DNA from: Tritrichomonas musculus
Lineage: Eukaryota; Parabasalia; Tritrichomonadida; Tritrichomonadidae
Direction of reading: 5' to 3'
NCBI GenBank assembly: GCA_039105265.1
Contig: JAPFFF010000017.1
Location: 2,542,001-2,606,000 of the forward strand
Length of the DNA stretch: 64,000 bases
The notes under the pieces were generated by a model. The model had not been told where the DNA came from and searched no databases. It saw only the letters and a program-made list of their open reading frames with translations. The stretch's first letter is position 1; the number at the start of each line of letters is the position of its first letter. Of the stretch, positions 19,655-31,500 are shown in pieces. The translations under genes were made by a program, and so were the position numbers.

Positions 19655-22060
19655 TTATTGAGGTGGAAAAGCATTTTCGGCAACATTAGCAACAGATACA
19701 GGAACATTTGGATTTTTGATTGATGTTTCTAAGAACGCAATTTGTTCGATAGTTTGTAAATCACAATTCTTAGCAAACTTCACTGTTCGAAGTTTTTCAT
19801 TTCTATAAAAAGCGCCCAATTCAATCTGTTTGACGCTTTTTGGAATCGAAATTTCCTCAATTGCGTCTTCGAAGAACAAAAACTGCTCCAGCTTGAAGAG
19901 CATCAAGTCGTCTGGAATATTGACTTTCTTAAGCTGCTTACACTGAGCGAAAGCGTGATCAGCAATTTTTATTATGTAATCTGGAATTGAGAGGGAAATG
20001 ATCGACGTCTTAGAAAAGGCAAATTTGCCTATTGATTGAAGATCGCCGTCCTCGACGAATTTGACGGACTTTAACTGTTGACAACCGTAGAATGCGAAAT
20101 CACTAACATCTCTAACTGATTTTGGAATTGAAACATCGACGATAGAAGTTTGATAGAATGAATATTCGTTAATTGCGAGTAGAGATGAATCCTTCGGAAT
20201 ATCGACTGTTTTTAAAGAGTGACAATTAAAGAAAGTGTAAGCTTCGATTGACTGAACTTGCTTAGGGATTGAAATATGTTCAATTGAAGATTCGTAAAAA
20301 GCGAAACCACTTATTGATAATAATTCAGAGTCCTTCTCGAATTCGACTGTTTTTAATTTTTGACATTCGGAGAATGAATAGTCACCTATAGACGTGACAT
20401 GCTTAGGAATTTCCACTTTTTCAATTGATGATTTAAAGAATGAATATTGACCAATATCTAGCAATTCAGAGTCATTTTCAATTTTCAATTCTTTCAAATT
20501 TTTACATTCAGAAAAACAGGAGAATCCTATTTCTTTGACCTGTTTTGGTATCGTTATTGATTCAATTAAGGACTCACTGAAGGCTGATTGTCCAATTGTA
20601 ACCAATTCTGAATTATTTTCAAAAGTAACCGTTTTTAGCTTGTCACACTTTGAAAATGCAAGGATATCGATTAATTTGACACTTTTAGGAATAGTTATGG
20701 CTTCAATTGAAGATTGGTAAAAAGAACATTTTCCTATTTCTTGCAAATTAGAGTCACTTTCAAATTCAATTGTTCGGAGGTTTTGACAGCCCGATAAACA
20801 GCCGGCACCGAAGTACTTAATCGTCTTTGGTACAACTAGGTGGTCAATGTCACGTGACGCAAATAAAAGAATGTCATAGTTGTCACTGCTTGGCTGCGTT
20901 TTGCCTAAAACAACTTTCTCCGCTTCGTCGAGATACCGAAAGAACGTGTTTTCTGGCGACAACAGAAGCTTGTGGAACTGTGGAGTGAAATCGCACCAGC
21001 CACTCCTGAAAACGGAACAAGAAGAAGGTATCGATAGACTTTCAATCGAGGATTCATAAAATGATCCAGTTCCAATGGATAGAAAAAGTGAATCACTTTC
21101 AAAATTGACCGTTTTTAACTTCTTGCAGCCTGAAAAACAATATGGACCAAAATACTTGACTGTGGATGGAATTACAACATTTTCAACATCTCGTGATACA
21201 AAAATTAGAACATCAAAAACAGGGGTGTCTGGGTTGGATTTCCCGACGACCATTTTTTTTTCTTGATCTATGATTTTGAAACATTCATTTTCGGGATGAA
21301 TTGTAAGGTTGAATAGTTGAGAGGTATTGTCACACCAACCTTCTTCAAGTTCTTCAACTGTCTTTGGCATCGAAATACTTTCAATAGAAGAGGAATAAAA
21401 TGCATACTGCCCAATTGAGAATAATTCTGAATCTTCGGAGAAAATAACCGTTTTGAGTTGTCGACATTCTGAAAAAGCAGATTCTTCAATCGATGTAACA
21501 TGCTTGGGAATCGTTATGCTTTCAATTATTGATTCCGAAAAAGAATCTGCATCTATCGTGATTAATTCTGAATCTTCGGAAAAATTAACAGTTTTGAGTT
21601 GTTTGCATTTATGAAATGCAACTGCTTCGATTTGTTTGACATTTTTTGGAATGGTAATGGTTTCGAGTGATGATTCTGAAAATAAACAGGTCGTTATGAC
21701 TGTAAGCTCAGAACCTTCAGCAAATTTAACTTCTTTAAGTTGATTGCATTTGGAAAAGGAAAATCTTCCGATTGCTTTGACATGCTTTGGTATGGTAACA
21801 TTTTCGATTGATGATCCATAAAATGCATATTCTTCTATCCATTGTAGCTGCGAATCTTCAGGGAATATAATTGATTTAATTTGTGCATTATTTTTAAATG
21901 AAGAAGAACAAATTCCTTCGATAATATACTCTTTAGATTGATAATTAACTGAACGCGGAATTGATATATTTTCTTCCGTACCAATCGATCCAATAACTTC
22001 TGCTGTTGAATTCTTTTTGTTCAAAGCGAAACATAATTGGTTCTCAATTATTCTAATCAT
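19655..22060 (-). CDS. BspA-like leucine-rich-repeat protein
   Basis: An 801-residue protein built almost wholly of ~23-residue BspA-type (LRR_5) repeats of the form SIE-x-I-x-IPKxVxxIxxxAFxxCxxLKxVxF. At least about 20 units can be counted. Two spots carry a longer insertion: GWCDNTSQLFNLTIHPEN... to FVSRDVENVVIPSTVKYFG, and its later copy GWCDFTPQFHKLLLSPEN... to FASRDIDHLVVPKTIKYFG, showing internal duplication of about 90-150 residues. There is no signal peptide and no membrane span, so it is either cytosolic or non-classically exposed. BspA-like families are hugely expanded in trichomonads and several are surface adhesins; the function of this one is not known. Confidence 0.9.
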   Translation of the reverse strand: MIRIIENQLCFALNKKNSTAEVIGSIGTEENISIPRSVNYQSKEYIIEGICSSSFKNNAQIKSIIFPEDSQLQWIEEYAFYGSSIENVTIPKHVKAIGRFSFSKCNQLKEVKFAEGSELTVITTCLFSESSLETITIPKNVKQIEAVAFHKCKQLKTVNFSEDSELITIDADSFSESIIESITIPKHVTSIEESAFSECRQLKTVIFSEDSELFSIGQYAFYSSSIESISMPKTVEELEEGWCDNTSQLFNLTIHPENECFKIIDQEKKMVVGKSNPDTPVFDVLIFVSRDVENVVIPSTVKYFGPYCFSGCKKLKTVNFESDSLFLSIGTGSFYESSIESLSIPSSCSVFRSGWCDFTPQFHKLLLSPENTFFRYLDEAEKVVLGKTQPSSDNYDILLFASRDIDHLVVPKTIKYFGAGCLSGCQNLRTIEFESDSNLQEIGKCSFYQSSIEAITIPKSVKLIDILAFSKCDKLKTVTFENNSELVTIGQSAFSESLIESITIPKQVKEIGFSCFSECKNLKELKIENDSELLDIGQYSFFKSSIEKVEIPKHVTSIGDYSFSECQKLKTVEFEKDSELLSISGFAFYESSIEHISIPKQVQSIEAYTFFNCHSLKTVDIPKDSSLLAINEYSFYQTSIVDVSIPKSVRDVSDFAFYGCQQLKSVKFVEDGDLQSIGKFAFSKTSIISLSIPDYIIKIADHAFAQCKQLKKVNIPDDLMLFKLEQFLFFEDAIEEISIPKSVKQIELGAFYRNEKLRTVKFAKNCDLQTIEQIAFLETSIKNPNVPVSVANVAENAFPPQ

Positions 22061-22193
22061 TTTTTATATTAAATCTGACCAAATAAAGTAAAAAAAAGTT
22101 TTTATTGAAAAAATTAAAAAAGCGAAATTGTTACATAAGAGTAAAGTAGAAAAAAATTTATTTATCTTTTTTTTAAAAAGTAACTAAAATTAA

Positions 22194-22868
22194 TTACTCT
22201 TCAATATAAAGACGAAGATTACTCAATATTTGGTGGTAAGCGCTCGCATACATATGAATTCCATCTGTTGATAATTCCTTTTTCAGATTACCTTCTCCAT
22301 CAGTTAATCCATTGTTTACATTTATAAATGGAAGATGAAGTTCTCCAGCCATTTTTTCAACGGCTTTGTTTGCATTTGCAATCGCTTCATTTGTTCTAGT
22401 TTTAAATTGTGCTTTATGAATTTCTTCAGGAAAACCAAAATCATCTTTCGCATTCACAGGATAATAAGCCATAACATAAATTCTTGCATCAGGGAGGCGC
22501 GTTTTGATTTCATTTAATAAATTTCTGTATTCTACGATTAATTTATCTTGAACATAAGAGTGATCACCAATATCATTAGTACCTATATTAATAAAGATTT
22601 TACGTGGATGCAGTTCAAAAATGCATTCTTCTCTGGCATTCCATAAATCATTTACTTTATAACCGCCAATTCCACGGTTGTACATAATAGTATACATACC
22701 AAGACTTTGTGCAAGCTCATTCAAAGGAAAATGCTCCATAAGCGAAGAACCAACTAATAACACCTCATTTTTCTTTGCATATTCATTCATGATATGATAA
22801 GAGCGTTTTAACTCTTCTTTGTGCCTTTCCATCATTTGGTTGATTGCTTTTTTAGGGTCGAGAGTCAT
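22194..22868 (-). CDS. SGNH/GDSL-family esterase (acylhydrolase)
   Basis: 224 residues from the ATG at 22868. An in-frame ATG at 22913 would add 15 residues with no family counterpart, and TCAGTATTAAA directly before 22868 supports the shorter form. All SGNH blocks are present: block I LLVGSSLMEHF with Ser42, block II NRGIGG with Gly66, block III INIGTNDIG with Asn98, and block V TDGIHM with Asp202 and His205. The complete triad predicts an active esterase, lipase or deacetylase on an unknown ester. There is no signal peptide. The sequence looks like Firmicutes or Bacteroidetes GDSL-like hydrolases, so lateral transfer is suspected; this needs a tree. The upstream neighbour is the BspA-like gene on the same strand. 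Confidence 0.85.
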   Translation of the reverse strand: MTLDPKKAINQMMERHKEELKRSYHIMNEYAKKNEVLLVGSSLMEHFPLNELAQSLGMYTIMYNRGIGGYKVNDLWNAREECIFELHPRKIFINIGTNDIGDHSYVQDKLIVEYRNLLNEIKTRLPDARIYVMAYYPVNAKDDFGFPEEIHKAQFKTRTNEAIANANKAVEKMAGELHLPFINVNNGLTDGEGNLKKELSTDGIHMYASAYHQILSNLRLYIEE

Positions 22869-23097
22869 TTTAATACTGATGTGTTTATTTGTATCAACTG
22901 ACCATATAAACATTCAATTTGCTTTTAAAATTTTTTAGCGGCAATAGCAATTCTACCACCAGGATCAGTTTGAAAGATAATTTTTAAAGGATAACACACC
23001 AACCTTACATAAAATAGCATACATGATGCATGATACATTTCAATACCTTTTTTTAAATTATGGATCAATAATTATCTATGTCTCAAAAATTTGAGAA

Positions 23098-24024
23098 ATG
23101 CTTGTGATAAATTATTTCAAATTGATAATATATTCAATTTTTTTGACATTTATAATGGAGTCAATCGATTTTGATTTAGACGATTTTTACTCAGAAGAAG
23201 AAGAAACAAAAGATTTTATTCAAAAAAAATTGATTGTTAATTTTGATAAAGATAAGCAAAATATATCTTTTTCGAGTATTAAATTAGAGAGCTTTTATTT
23301 CAAACCTCTACCAAATAATTTTGATACACTAATATTTTGTGCTTTTTTTGCAAGCCATTTTGATTTTTTGAATTCATATTCGTATATAATATCTAGAAAC
23401 AAAGTTCTTGATTGTTATGATAAAAATTCAGTTAAAGATATCAATGATTTTAGTTTAAATAATCCAGATTTCAAAAGTTTTAGCGTATTAGTTTATTATC
23501 AAAATGAATGTTTATTAAATATACAGGAGTTTATTAAATATTCCGCACCACTTTACCCTGAAATAGAGTTCTCAAGAATTATTTCTCAACTTATTCACAA
23601 AGAACCCGAATTTGAGATAGATTATTTATTAATGACTTCATTAATACAAATGATGGAGCTTACATGCGCCTATTATTACCATGAGTTCGCAGAAGTAAAC
23701 AATGATGATGAAATTAAAGAAGTAATTGGAAAATCTTTGAATGAACTTGCGGATATTCCTCGTTTTTACATTTTTCGAGTAAAAAATAATATTTCATATC
23801 ATGTAGCTGTTGATACAAAAGCAAATTTAACTCCAGAAATCAAAACAGAATTAAATTATCGAATTGTTTGGGGAATACTTGAAGATGAATTATTTTATGT
23901 TGATGATGATGGTACTTTATACAAATTTAGCATTCAAACATTATCTTTTATAAACCAAGGAAGAAATGCAATTTATGACTTAACAAATTTAATTTTAGCT
24001 TGCTACACTTTAGATACAAAATAA
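23098..24024 (+). CDS. Hypothetical protein, about 300 residues
   Basis: Not recognised. The ATG at 23098 gives 308 residues; a second in-frame ATG at 23155 (MESIDFDLDDFYSEEEE) gives 289 and may be the true start, because the first 19 residues look like translated AT-rich leader. The protein is acidic and rich in Phe, Tyr, Asn and Asp, with an EEEE patch, then alternating hydrophobic segments of a soluble globular domain. No signal peptide is expected from the second start and there is no membrane span. It is oriented divergently from the SGNH gene and convergently with the next one. Confidence 0.65.
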   Translation: MLVINYFKLIIYSIFLTFIMESIDFDLDDFYSEEEETKDFIQKKLIVNFDKDKQNISFSSIKLESFYFKPLPNNFDTLIFCAFFASHFDFLNSYSYIISRNKVLDCYDKNSVKDINDFSLNNPDFKSFSVLVYYQNECLLNIQEFIKYSAPLYPEIEFSRIISQLIHKEPEFEIDYLLMTSLIQMMELTCAYYYHEFAEVNNDDEIKEVIGKSLNELADIPRFYIFRVKNNISYHVAVDTKANLTPEIKTELNYRIVWGILEDELFYVDDDGTLYKFSIQTLSFINQGRNAIYDLTNLILACYTLDTK

Positions 24025-24091
24025 TAAATTTAAGCACTATAAAGTTCATTTTAAATAACAATAACAAATAATTATAAATAATTATTACAAT

Positions 24092-25237
24092 TTAATAGTT
24101 CGGCATTACAATTTTTGCTGATGTGTTTGGACAGTAATGGTTGAGAACAAGAGTTATTGGAAGTGCTGCTGTATGACCATTTGCATTAAGTCTGTTTGCT
24201 CTTCTAGACTTCCATAAGATAATAATTCCGTCAATTATTTGCAATATTATAAAAACACATGTAACACCTAGTGCAATCATTGTTGTTATAAAAGTTACAG
24301 TTCGACGGCTTTCAATTGGGCTTTCAATAAATGAAATTGTTTTTTCATCAAAATCTTTTCCAACATTATATTTGTTTGTTGAATTATAATATGGAAGAGG
24401 AACAATTTCTGATTGATAAAGAAAATCATTTCGCATATTAAATTTTGATTGATTCTTTAAATAAATATTTGTTTTATTTGATCTAAATCTTGATACTCTT
24501 TTGTTGTTCGAAAATTTTGGTTGTTTCAACTTATTATTACGACTTAAATTTATTGGTGATGATGACTCTAAGCCATGCACTCGAATGAATGACTTCATTG
24601 ATACTGCCTCCTCGTTTCTAAACCAAAAAAAGATTGATCCAGAAATTTGAGTTTTACAATAATAATCATAACAAACATCATGCATGAAAGTAACATTTTT
24701 GGAATATAATTCAAATCGAGAGATTGTTGAATTTGAGCTTGATCCAAAAAAATATACATGATCTTTTTGGTAATCATTTGTAAAAACGCAAAAAGTATCT
24801 GATAATTTTGATGAAGAAATAGTTATCGAAAAAGAATCAAGATTTGGAAGAGTGAAAGAAATTAAGGGACACATTTCTTTTGGTATTATCCATAATAATA
24901 ATTCAATTGATGTAAATAAATTAAAAACACGAAGCTGGATCAAGGAGCCACTAACTATCGCATCTTGAGTTGGATCAAGAAGATGATCTGTGGTGTTTTC
25001 TGGTGAAGTTATTATTTTTGCTTCGAGGAAATTTTCTGTTTGATGAGGATATTGCAAAATTGCATTTACATCTTCTGAAGACATATCAATATTAACAACT
25101 TCAGAGCCTCTTAAATGAAATCGATAAAATCCAAAATTATTTATGTTAAAAGATTTGATACAAAGAACAATTAAAGCAAAAATCAAAATAAAGTTTGAAG
25201 GTATAAAAAAGAAATCAAACTTTTTCAAAAACACCAT
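24092..25237 (-). CDS. Hypothetical two-span membrane protein
   Basis: A 381-residue protein with an N-terminal hydrophobic segment (FIPSNFILIFALIVLCIKSF, signal anchor or signal peptide), a ~270-residue presumably luminal or extracellular region with sequons (NTT, NST, NVT, NQS) and several Cys, and a second span near residue 325-350 (FITTMIALGVTCVFIILQII). A short basic cytosolic tail ends in AKIVMPNY. I see no known domain. Topology suggests a type I-like surface or endomembrane protein. Confidence 0.7.
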   Translation of the reverse strand: MVFLKKFDFFFIPSNFILIFALIVLCIKSFNINNFGFYRFHLRGSEVVNIDMSSEDVNAILQYPHQTENFLEAKIITSPENTTDHLLDPTQDAIVSGSLIQLRVFNLFTSIELLLWIIPKEMCPLISFTLPNLDSFSITISSSKLSDTFCVFTNDYQKDHVYFFGSSSNSTISRFELYSKNVTFMHDVCYDYYCKTQISGSIFFWFRNEEAVSMKSFIRVHGLESSSPINLSRNNKLKQPKFSNNKRVSRFRSNKTNIYLKNQSKFNMRNDFLYQSEIVPLPYYNSTNKYNVGKDFDEKTISFIESPIESRRTVTFITTMIALGVTCVFIILQIIDGIIILWKSRRANRLNANGHTAALPITLVLNHYCPNTSAKIVMPNY

Positions 25238-25504
25238 TTAAAATTTTGAACATATATTCATTCAAATTTTGAATATTAAGCATAAAAAATAAATACACCA
25301 AATACGAAGTAATATGGCTAAAAATATTTTTTTTTTCAAAATAGAATTCACCACTTTTTGAATGAATATAATCGTTCTTTTTTTTTGAATTTCTAAAAAT
25401 TTTTTTGTAAAAGAGAGACGTTAATTTCTTCAAGTGATATAGAAAAATTGAAACAGAAAACCGTTTATCAGGATATCAATTAATCTCATTAAAGATTTTA
25501 GCAA

Positions 25505-28500
25505 ATGTATTTTTGTATCTGTAATGATACTGGAAAAAATATTATTGGTCAAATTCAATCTGGAAACGAAAATGAGCTAACTGCTCAAAGTATTTTGAAT
25601 CAATACTGTTCAGGATCTAATACATTATGGTTGAAAACTGAAAGATTTGCCTATGCATTACAACCAGATGATCATCCATTTGTTGATTATCCAAACCTGA
25701 TCTTATCAACAAAACCAGAAAATAGCACACCAGCAACAGCTTTTTATACGTTCCCGAATTATGATTCAACATCTAAAGTTCTTTATTTTCTCCCAAAACA
25801 TGACACAAATCAGAAGATCCCACGCCTTACTATCGTTATTCCTCAATCAGATCTTGGATCGGATCTCACTCAACTTTCAACAATTATCGAACAATCTTTT
25901 ATTACTCCAGCAAATGTTAAGGAAATATTAATTAATGATGAACCATTAAACAGAAATATTACAATCAATGATGTTTTTGAGAATGCAAAGAACGGCAAAG
26001 AAATAGCCGTTTCTTTATCTTTTGATGAAGTATGCATTCAGAAAATTAGACAAAGAGAAAATCTTTGTAATGAGATCGTATATTCAGAGAATAATTTTGT
26101 TAATGATTTAACAGTGATTAATAATGATTGGAAGAAATTGTTTGAAGAAGAAAACTTTTTAGCAGAAACAGATTTCCGAGCTTTGTTCAATGACATACCA
26201 ATGATTCTAGGTGTTCACACTAAATTTAGCCAAATGCTAAAAGAAAATCTTGATGGTTACGGATCTCAATTTTCTGTCTGCTTCATTCAATACCATCCTT
26301 TCTTTAAATCATCAATTAATTACATTACCAATTATCCAAGTATTAATGAAATCCTTACACTTAAAGAAAACCAACAAGATTATAATAAGCGATGCAAAGA
26401 AATGGCACAACAGCTCAAAGGCCGCGACTTAGCCAGCTACTTAATCACACCAGTTCAACGAATACCTCGCTACCTTCTATTTCTCCGCGAGTTGTCCAAA
26501 CTTACTCCAAAGAACCATCCTGATTACCTTTATTTAAGCCAAGCAGTTCAGACAATGACAAATCTTACCCAAGAAATTGATAGAAAAACAGAAACAGCTG
26601 AAAAACAAAATGTCTTATACAACATTCAATTGCGAAATTACACTGATTTTGTTTATTGTGCTCCTGCTAGAAAGGTCATTAAAATCTATGATACAATTAT
26701 CAAAAGTCGAAGCTTAGAAGGAAATCTTGTAGTTTGTGACGATTATGTTTTCTTGATTGATAAACCGGACATGTATTGCAGATTTAGAGCACCATTAGAT
26801 GCTTTCCCTGTTGATTTTCTTAAAGATGGCTTGTCATTTAAGGTTCTTAATACTGATGAACCAGACAACTTAGTCGAAACCACTGTTCAAATGAACAGTA
26901 AAGAAGAGCTTGAAGAATTTCAGAAGTATATCAATGATGCTTCAATCAATAACTTCAATTCAACATCAGGAGATAATGAATCCATTTTATGGGAGGTATC
27001 TCCACTTACAGAAAGAGCTCCTCGATTATGCAAACATTCTGGCGTTTATGTTAAAAATAAAGAAGAAGAATATTATTTATTCTATGGCGGATATACTGTT
27101 AAAAGCGATGAACATGTTGATGATACAGTTGAAACTAGGACAATCACATATCAACGTAATAACACAATTTATTGCTTCACACCACCTGATCAATTTAAGG
27201 AAATAAGCAGCGGTATTCCAGGGCGTTACAACCATAGATTAGTTTATGTGAATAACAAGTTTTTCATCATCGGAGGCTCACCTTCATCTCAAACATTTTA
27301 TGTATACGACAATAACCAACAAGGTGAACAACTTGGATGGAGAAAAGTCAATGCACCCGAATTAGATTTAACCGGTCATGCAGCGGTTCAGCATCAAAAT
27401 CGTATTTATATTTATGGAGGTACTCCATTCAAAGATGATGTTTATGAACTCAATACCGACAATTATAGTCTCAAAACATATAATGATTTTCCTGAAGGAC
27501 AAAAACCAGAGCAAAGAACAAATCACAGTGCTGTAATCTACAACAATAAGCTTTATGTTTATGGTGGAACAGACAATATTGGTCGTCCTTTATCTGATCT
27601 CTGGTGCTTTGACCTTGAAACAAAGAAATGGGAAATGAAAGGCAACTTCGATTCACCTAAAGCTGGACACCAAGGATTACTTCTTGGAAATGAATATGTA
27701 ATCGTTGGTGGAAGACCTAAAGGCGATACAATTTCGATCAATCTTGACACTCTTGAAAAGAAAGTTGTTAAAGATTTCGGAAATTATCCATCCGGCCTTA
27801 ATGGTTTTGCTGTAGCAGTTGGAGACAATAACACAGCTCTTGTTTATGGTGGTGTTGAAAGCACGTCAAAGAGTCCTAAGAACACAGTCTATACATTGAA
27901 ACTTAATAATGATTGGAATCAAAAAGCCACTAATGAAGAATCAAAGAACTCTGAACTCGTAGCAGAAAAAAGTCAGCAAACTGATAGAGAACCTATCATT
28001 TCATCTTTCAAAGGTGTTAATCTCGATGTTGATGACTTACCAGAAGCAGAAAACAACGAGATTGTTGATGATAGTTTAGTAACTTCAAGCCTTCTTTCGG
28101 AATCATTAGCACAAGGTCCAGGAAATGGAGATTTAGAACCATGGACTCTTACTCCAGAAGAAGCTGATGATCTTATTAAAAGAATTCAAGAAGGAAAAGA
28201 CATTTCACAAGAACAACCAGAAGTTAAAGCAAAGGATGCTGTTGAACTTGACAACATAGAACATGTCGAATCAGGAAGCCAAAAAGATACTGAAAATTCA
28301 TTAACAGCAGAAACACCAACACCAGCTGAAGGCGAGAATCGCGATGTTGCTACCAATGAAGAAGGAATTACTAATGGTGATGATATGCCATGGACTCTTT
28401 CCCCAGAAGAAGCTGATAATTTACTCAAACAAACAGAAGAAGAAGAAAAGAGCCAAGAACAAGCACCATCACAAACAGAAAATGCAAATGAACCAAACTC

Positions 28501-31500
28501 AACTGAAAATGCTGGAGCCAATACAGAAGAAAATGCAAATCAAGATTGGATTCTCGATCCAGATGCTGAAAAGGAGGACAATAAACCAATTGATGATGGC
28601 TTAATTGAGAGCGGTAATCAATTCGAAGTTGATCAAAGTAAAGATATCAACAAAGCTGAAAACACTAATCCAGAAGAAGAAGAAAAAGGAGGAAATAAAG
28701 ATGATAATTTAGAAACTAACGAAGAAGAAGATAAACAAAGTGGAAATAGATTCGAGCCAGATAATGAAAACGCTAATAAAGGCGAAGAGGAAGAACTTGG
28801 AGGAAATCAATTTGAAGTTGATAATGATGAGCTTCTCAATGGCAACGAAGAAGAAGAACAAGGTGGTAATAATTTCGAACCAGATGATGATAATCAAAAC
28901 AAAGAAGAAGAAGAAATTACTGCAGGAAACCAATTTGAGCCTGATCAAGATAATAATATGAATAACAAAGAAGAAGAAGAACAAGGAGGAAATGACAATC
29001 AAAACAATGAAGAAGAAAATGAAAATCAAGCACCTACTGAAGAAGAAGGAAGAAATGAAAATCAAGTTCAAATCGAAGAAGAAGAAGAAGAAAATGAAAA
29101 TCAAAACGATAATAATAACAATCAACAAGATCAAGAAAACAGAGTTGACCAAGATAATCAGCAAGATCAAAATAATCAAGAAAACACAGATAATAATGAA
29201 AACACAGATAATAATGAAAACCAAGATAATAATAGCCAAGGAAGTGGAAAACATCCTTCCAAGAAGTATCAGTTTCAATTTGAATACAGACCTTCTGAAG
29301 AAGAAGAGGATGAATCAGAACAACTTGTTCGTCCACCAAAAAGAAAGCCAGAATGGTCATTCGAAATGCCAGAAGAGCCACCAAGGAAATTCAATCCCAT
29401 ATTTTATCCAGAAACGCCAGGATCACGTAAAAGGAAGAAGAATCAACCAAAGAAGAAGAGCAACTCACAGATGAGTCCAACAGGCGGAGCCAGTGGAAAA
29501 CCACCTATTTTCAGCGTTAGCGGCAACAATGAATATTATAATTACAATAATTACAATAGTCCAAATAACAATTCTTCATTAAATTACAGCTTGAATAATA
29601 GCATTGGTGGCTATTCACCATTTTCACCAAATAGACCTAGACCAGCCTCACCGAAATCATCACTTTATCCAAATATTCTTGATGATGTTACACCAAAGAA
29701 GAAGCTTCTTATGCAACAAGAAAAACTCAGACAACAACAAAGAGAACAACGAAATCAAAGACATCAGGATTCAAATGAATATACTTCATCAATTAGTAGC
29801 TCTTCTGCTCTTTCTCCACAAAGAAGGAGTCAAGTTCATCAACTTCAAGAACGTGAAAATAATAAATATGCCAGACAACATCCACAACAACAACAACAAC
29901 AACAATCAATGCGTAGACCAAATGAAAAAGTTTCTCCAAAACGTTGGAAAGTTACTCCTTCAAGGAATCCAGAAGAACCACATTTAGAACTTGAAGATGC
30001 ACCATCTGATCAACAAAGACCACAAAGACAAAGACAACAACAGCAACAACATAATGAAATTTCATCTGAATCAGTCCAATCATCATCATTAATGAATTCA
30101 TCAAGCGAAGAAGTTCCTCAACAACAACAACAGCAGCAACAACATCAACAAAAGAATAAACTTCAATTATCACCAGTTTCTGCTAAAGATTACGAAATTC
30201 CTACAAAAACATCAACTACAACAACTCCACAACAAAGAAAGCCAAAATCTGATCAAAACACACAAACTTCTCAATCAAAAGTTACTACAAAGTCAGCGAA
30301 TCAAAACGAACAACCACAATTATCGGGATCAGCATCGTTAAAGACAGAAACCGATGGCGATATTGAAATTGAACCAGCAACAAACTCCTCCTCAAAACCA
30401 CAACAAAAATCCGAAAATATGGAAAAATCAGAAAAATCATCAGAAAAATTAGAAGCTAAATTAACCGATCATTCCAACGAAGAGGAAGAAGAAAAGAAAT
30501 CAAAGAAAGATAAAGAAAAGAAGAAAGATAAAGATAAGAAGAAAGACAAAAGCAAGAAAGACAAAGACAAGAAAGACAAAGATAAAGAAAAAGACAAAGA
30601 TAAAAAAGAAAAAGACAAAAAGAAAGATAAAAAGAAAGACAAGGATTCAAAGAAGAAAGATAATGAAGAAGAAAAAGAAAAAGATAAGAAGAAAGATAAA
30701 GATAGAAAATCTAAAAGAAAAGAAGAAGAACGTGAAGAAGAAAAGAGACATCATAATCATCATACTTATAAATGTGTCAATAGTCCAAATTTAAGCATGG
30801 GCCGTTCATCAGGACATAACCGTTATGAAAATGAAGACAACGACAAATTTAATGATAATCGTCGTGACACACAAAATAGAAGTGATCAAAACAACATGAC
30901 TCGAACAAATGATACAACACAAATCATACTTGATACATCACCAATCAGAAAGCCAGTTCCAGGTGCCAGAAACGTAAATAATTTCAATAATGATGACAAT
31001 AATAATTTTGTTAATATGAACAACGATAATTATAATTATAATAATAATAATAATCGTAAACCAAAAGTTAAAAAGTCAAAATTCGATAGAATTAATCCTT
31101 ATTATTACAATAAAGATAATAATGAAGAAAATATTGTCAGAAGGAAGAGAAGAATAAGCGATGATGAAGATAATGAAAGTAGTGACATTCTTTCATTTAA
31201 GCGTAATCCTAATTTCAAACGCGCTGCAAATCAATTCAAATTTGACAATGATAATGAATTAGAAAGTAGTAATAGCAACGAATTCAAGTATGGTGCTCGT
31301 GATTTTAATAATTTCGGAACTCCTTCTGATAATAAATTTAATCAGACAAACGGAAATAGCAATCGATATTTCAACTTCAAGATTCGTGGAAGCAATCCAA
31401 ACTCAAATACAAATCCAATAAATACCAATTCACAGTACAATTCAAAACACAGACCTAAACAAACTTTCATGACAAATTATAACTTACAACCTGGACAATT

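Noticed and set aside
28709-29474. Long frames opposite and beside the RhoGEF tail
   Set aside because: They are shadows of the E/N/Q-rich codons and consist of Ile/Phe or Lys/Met runs.
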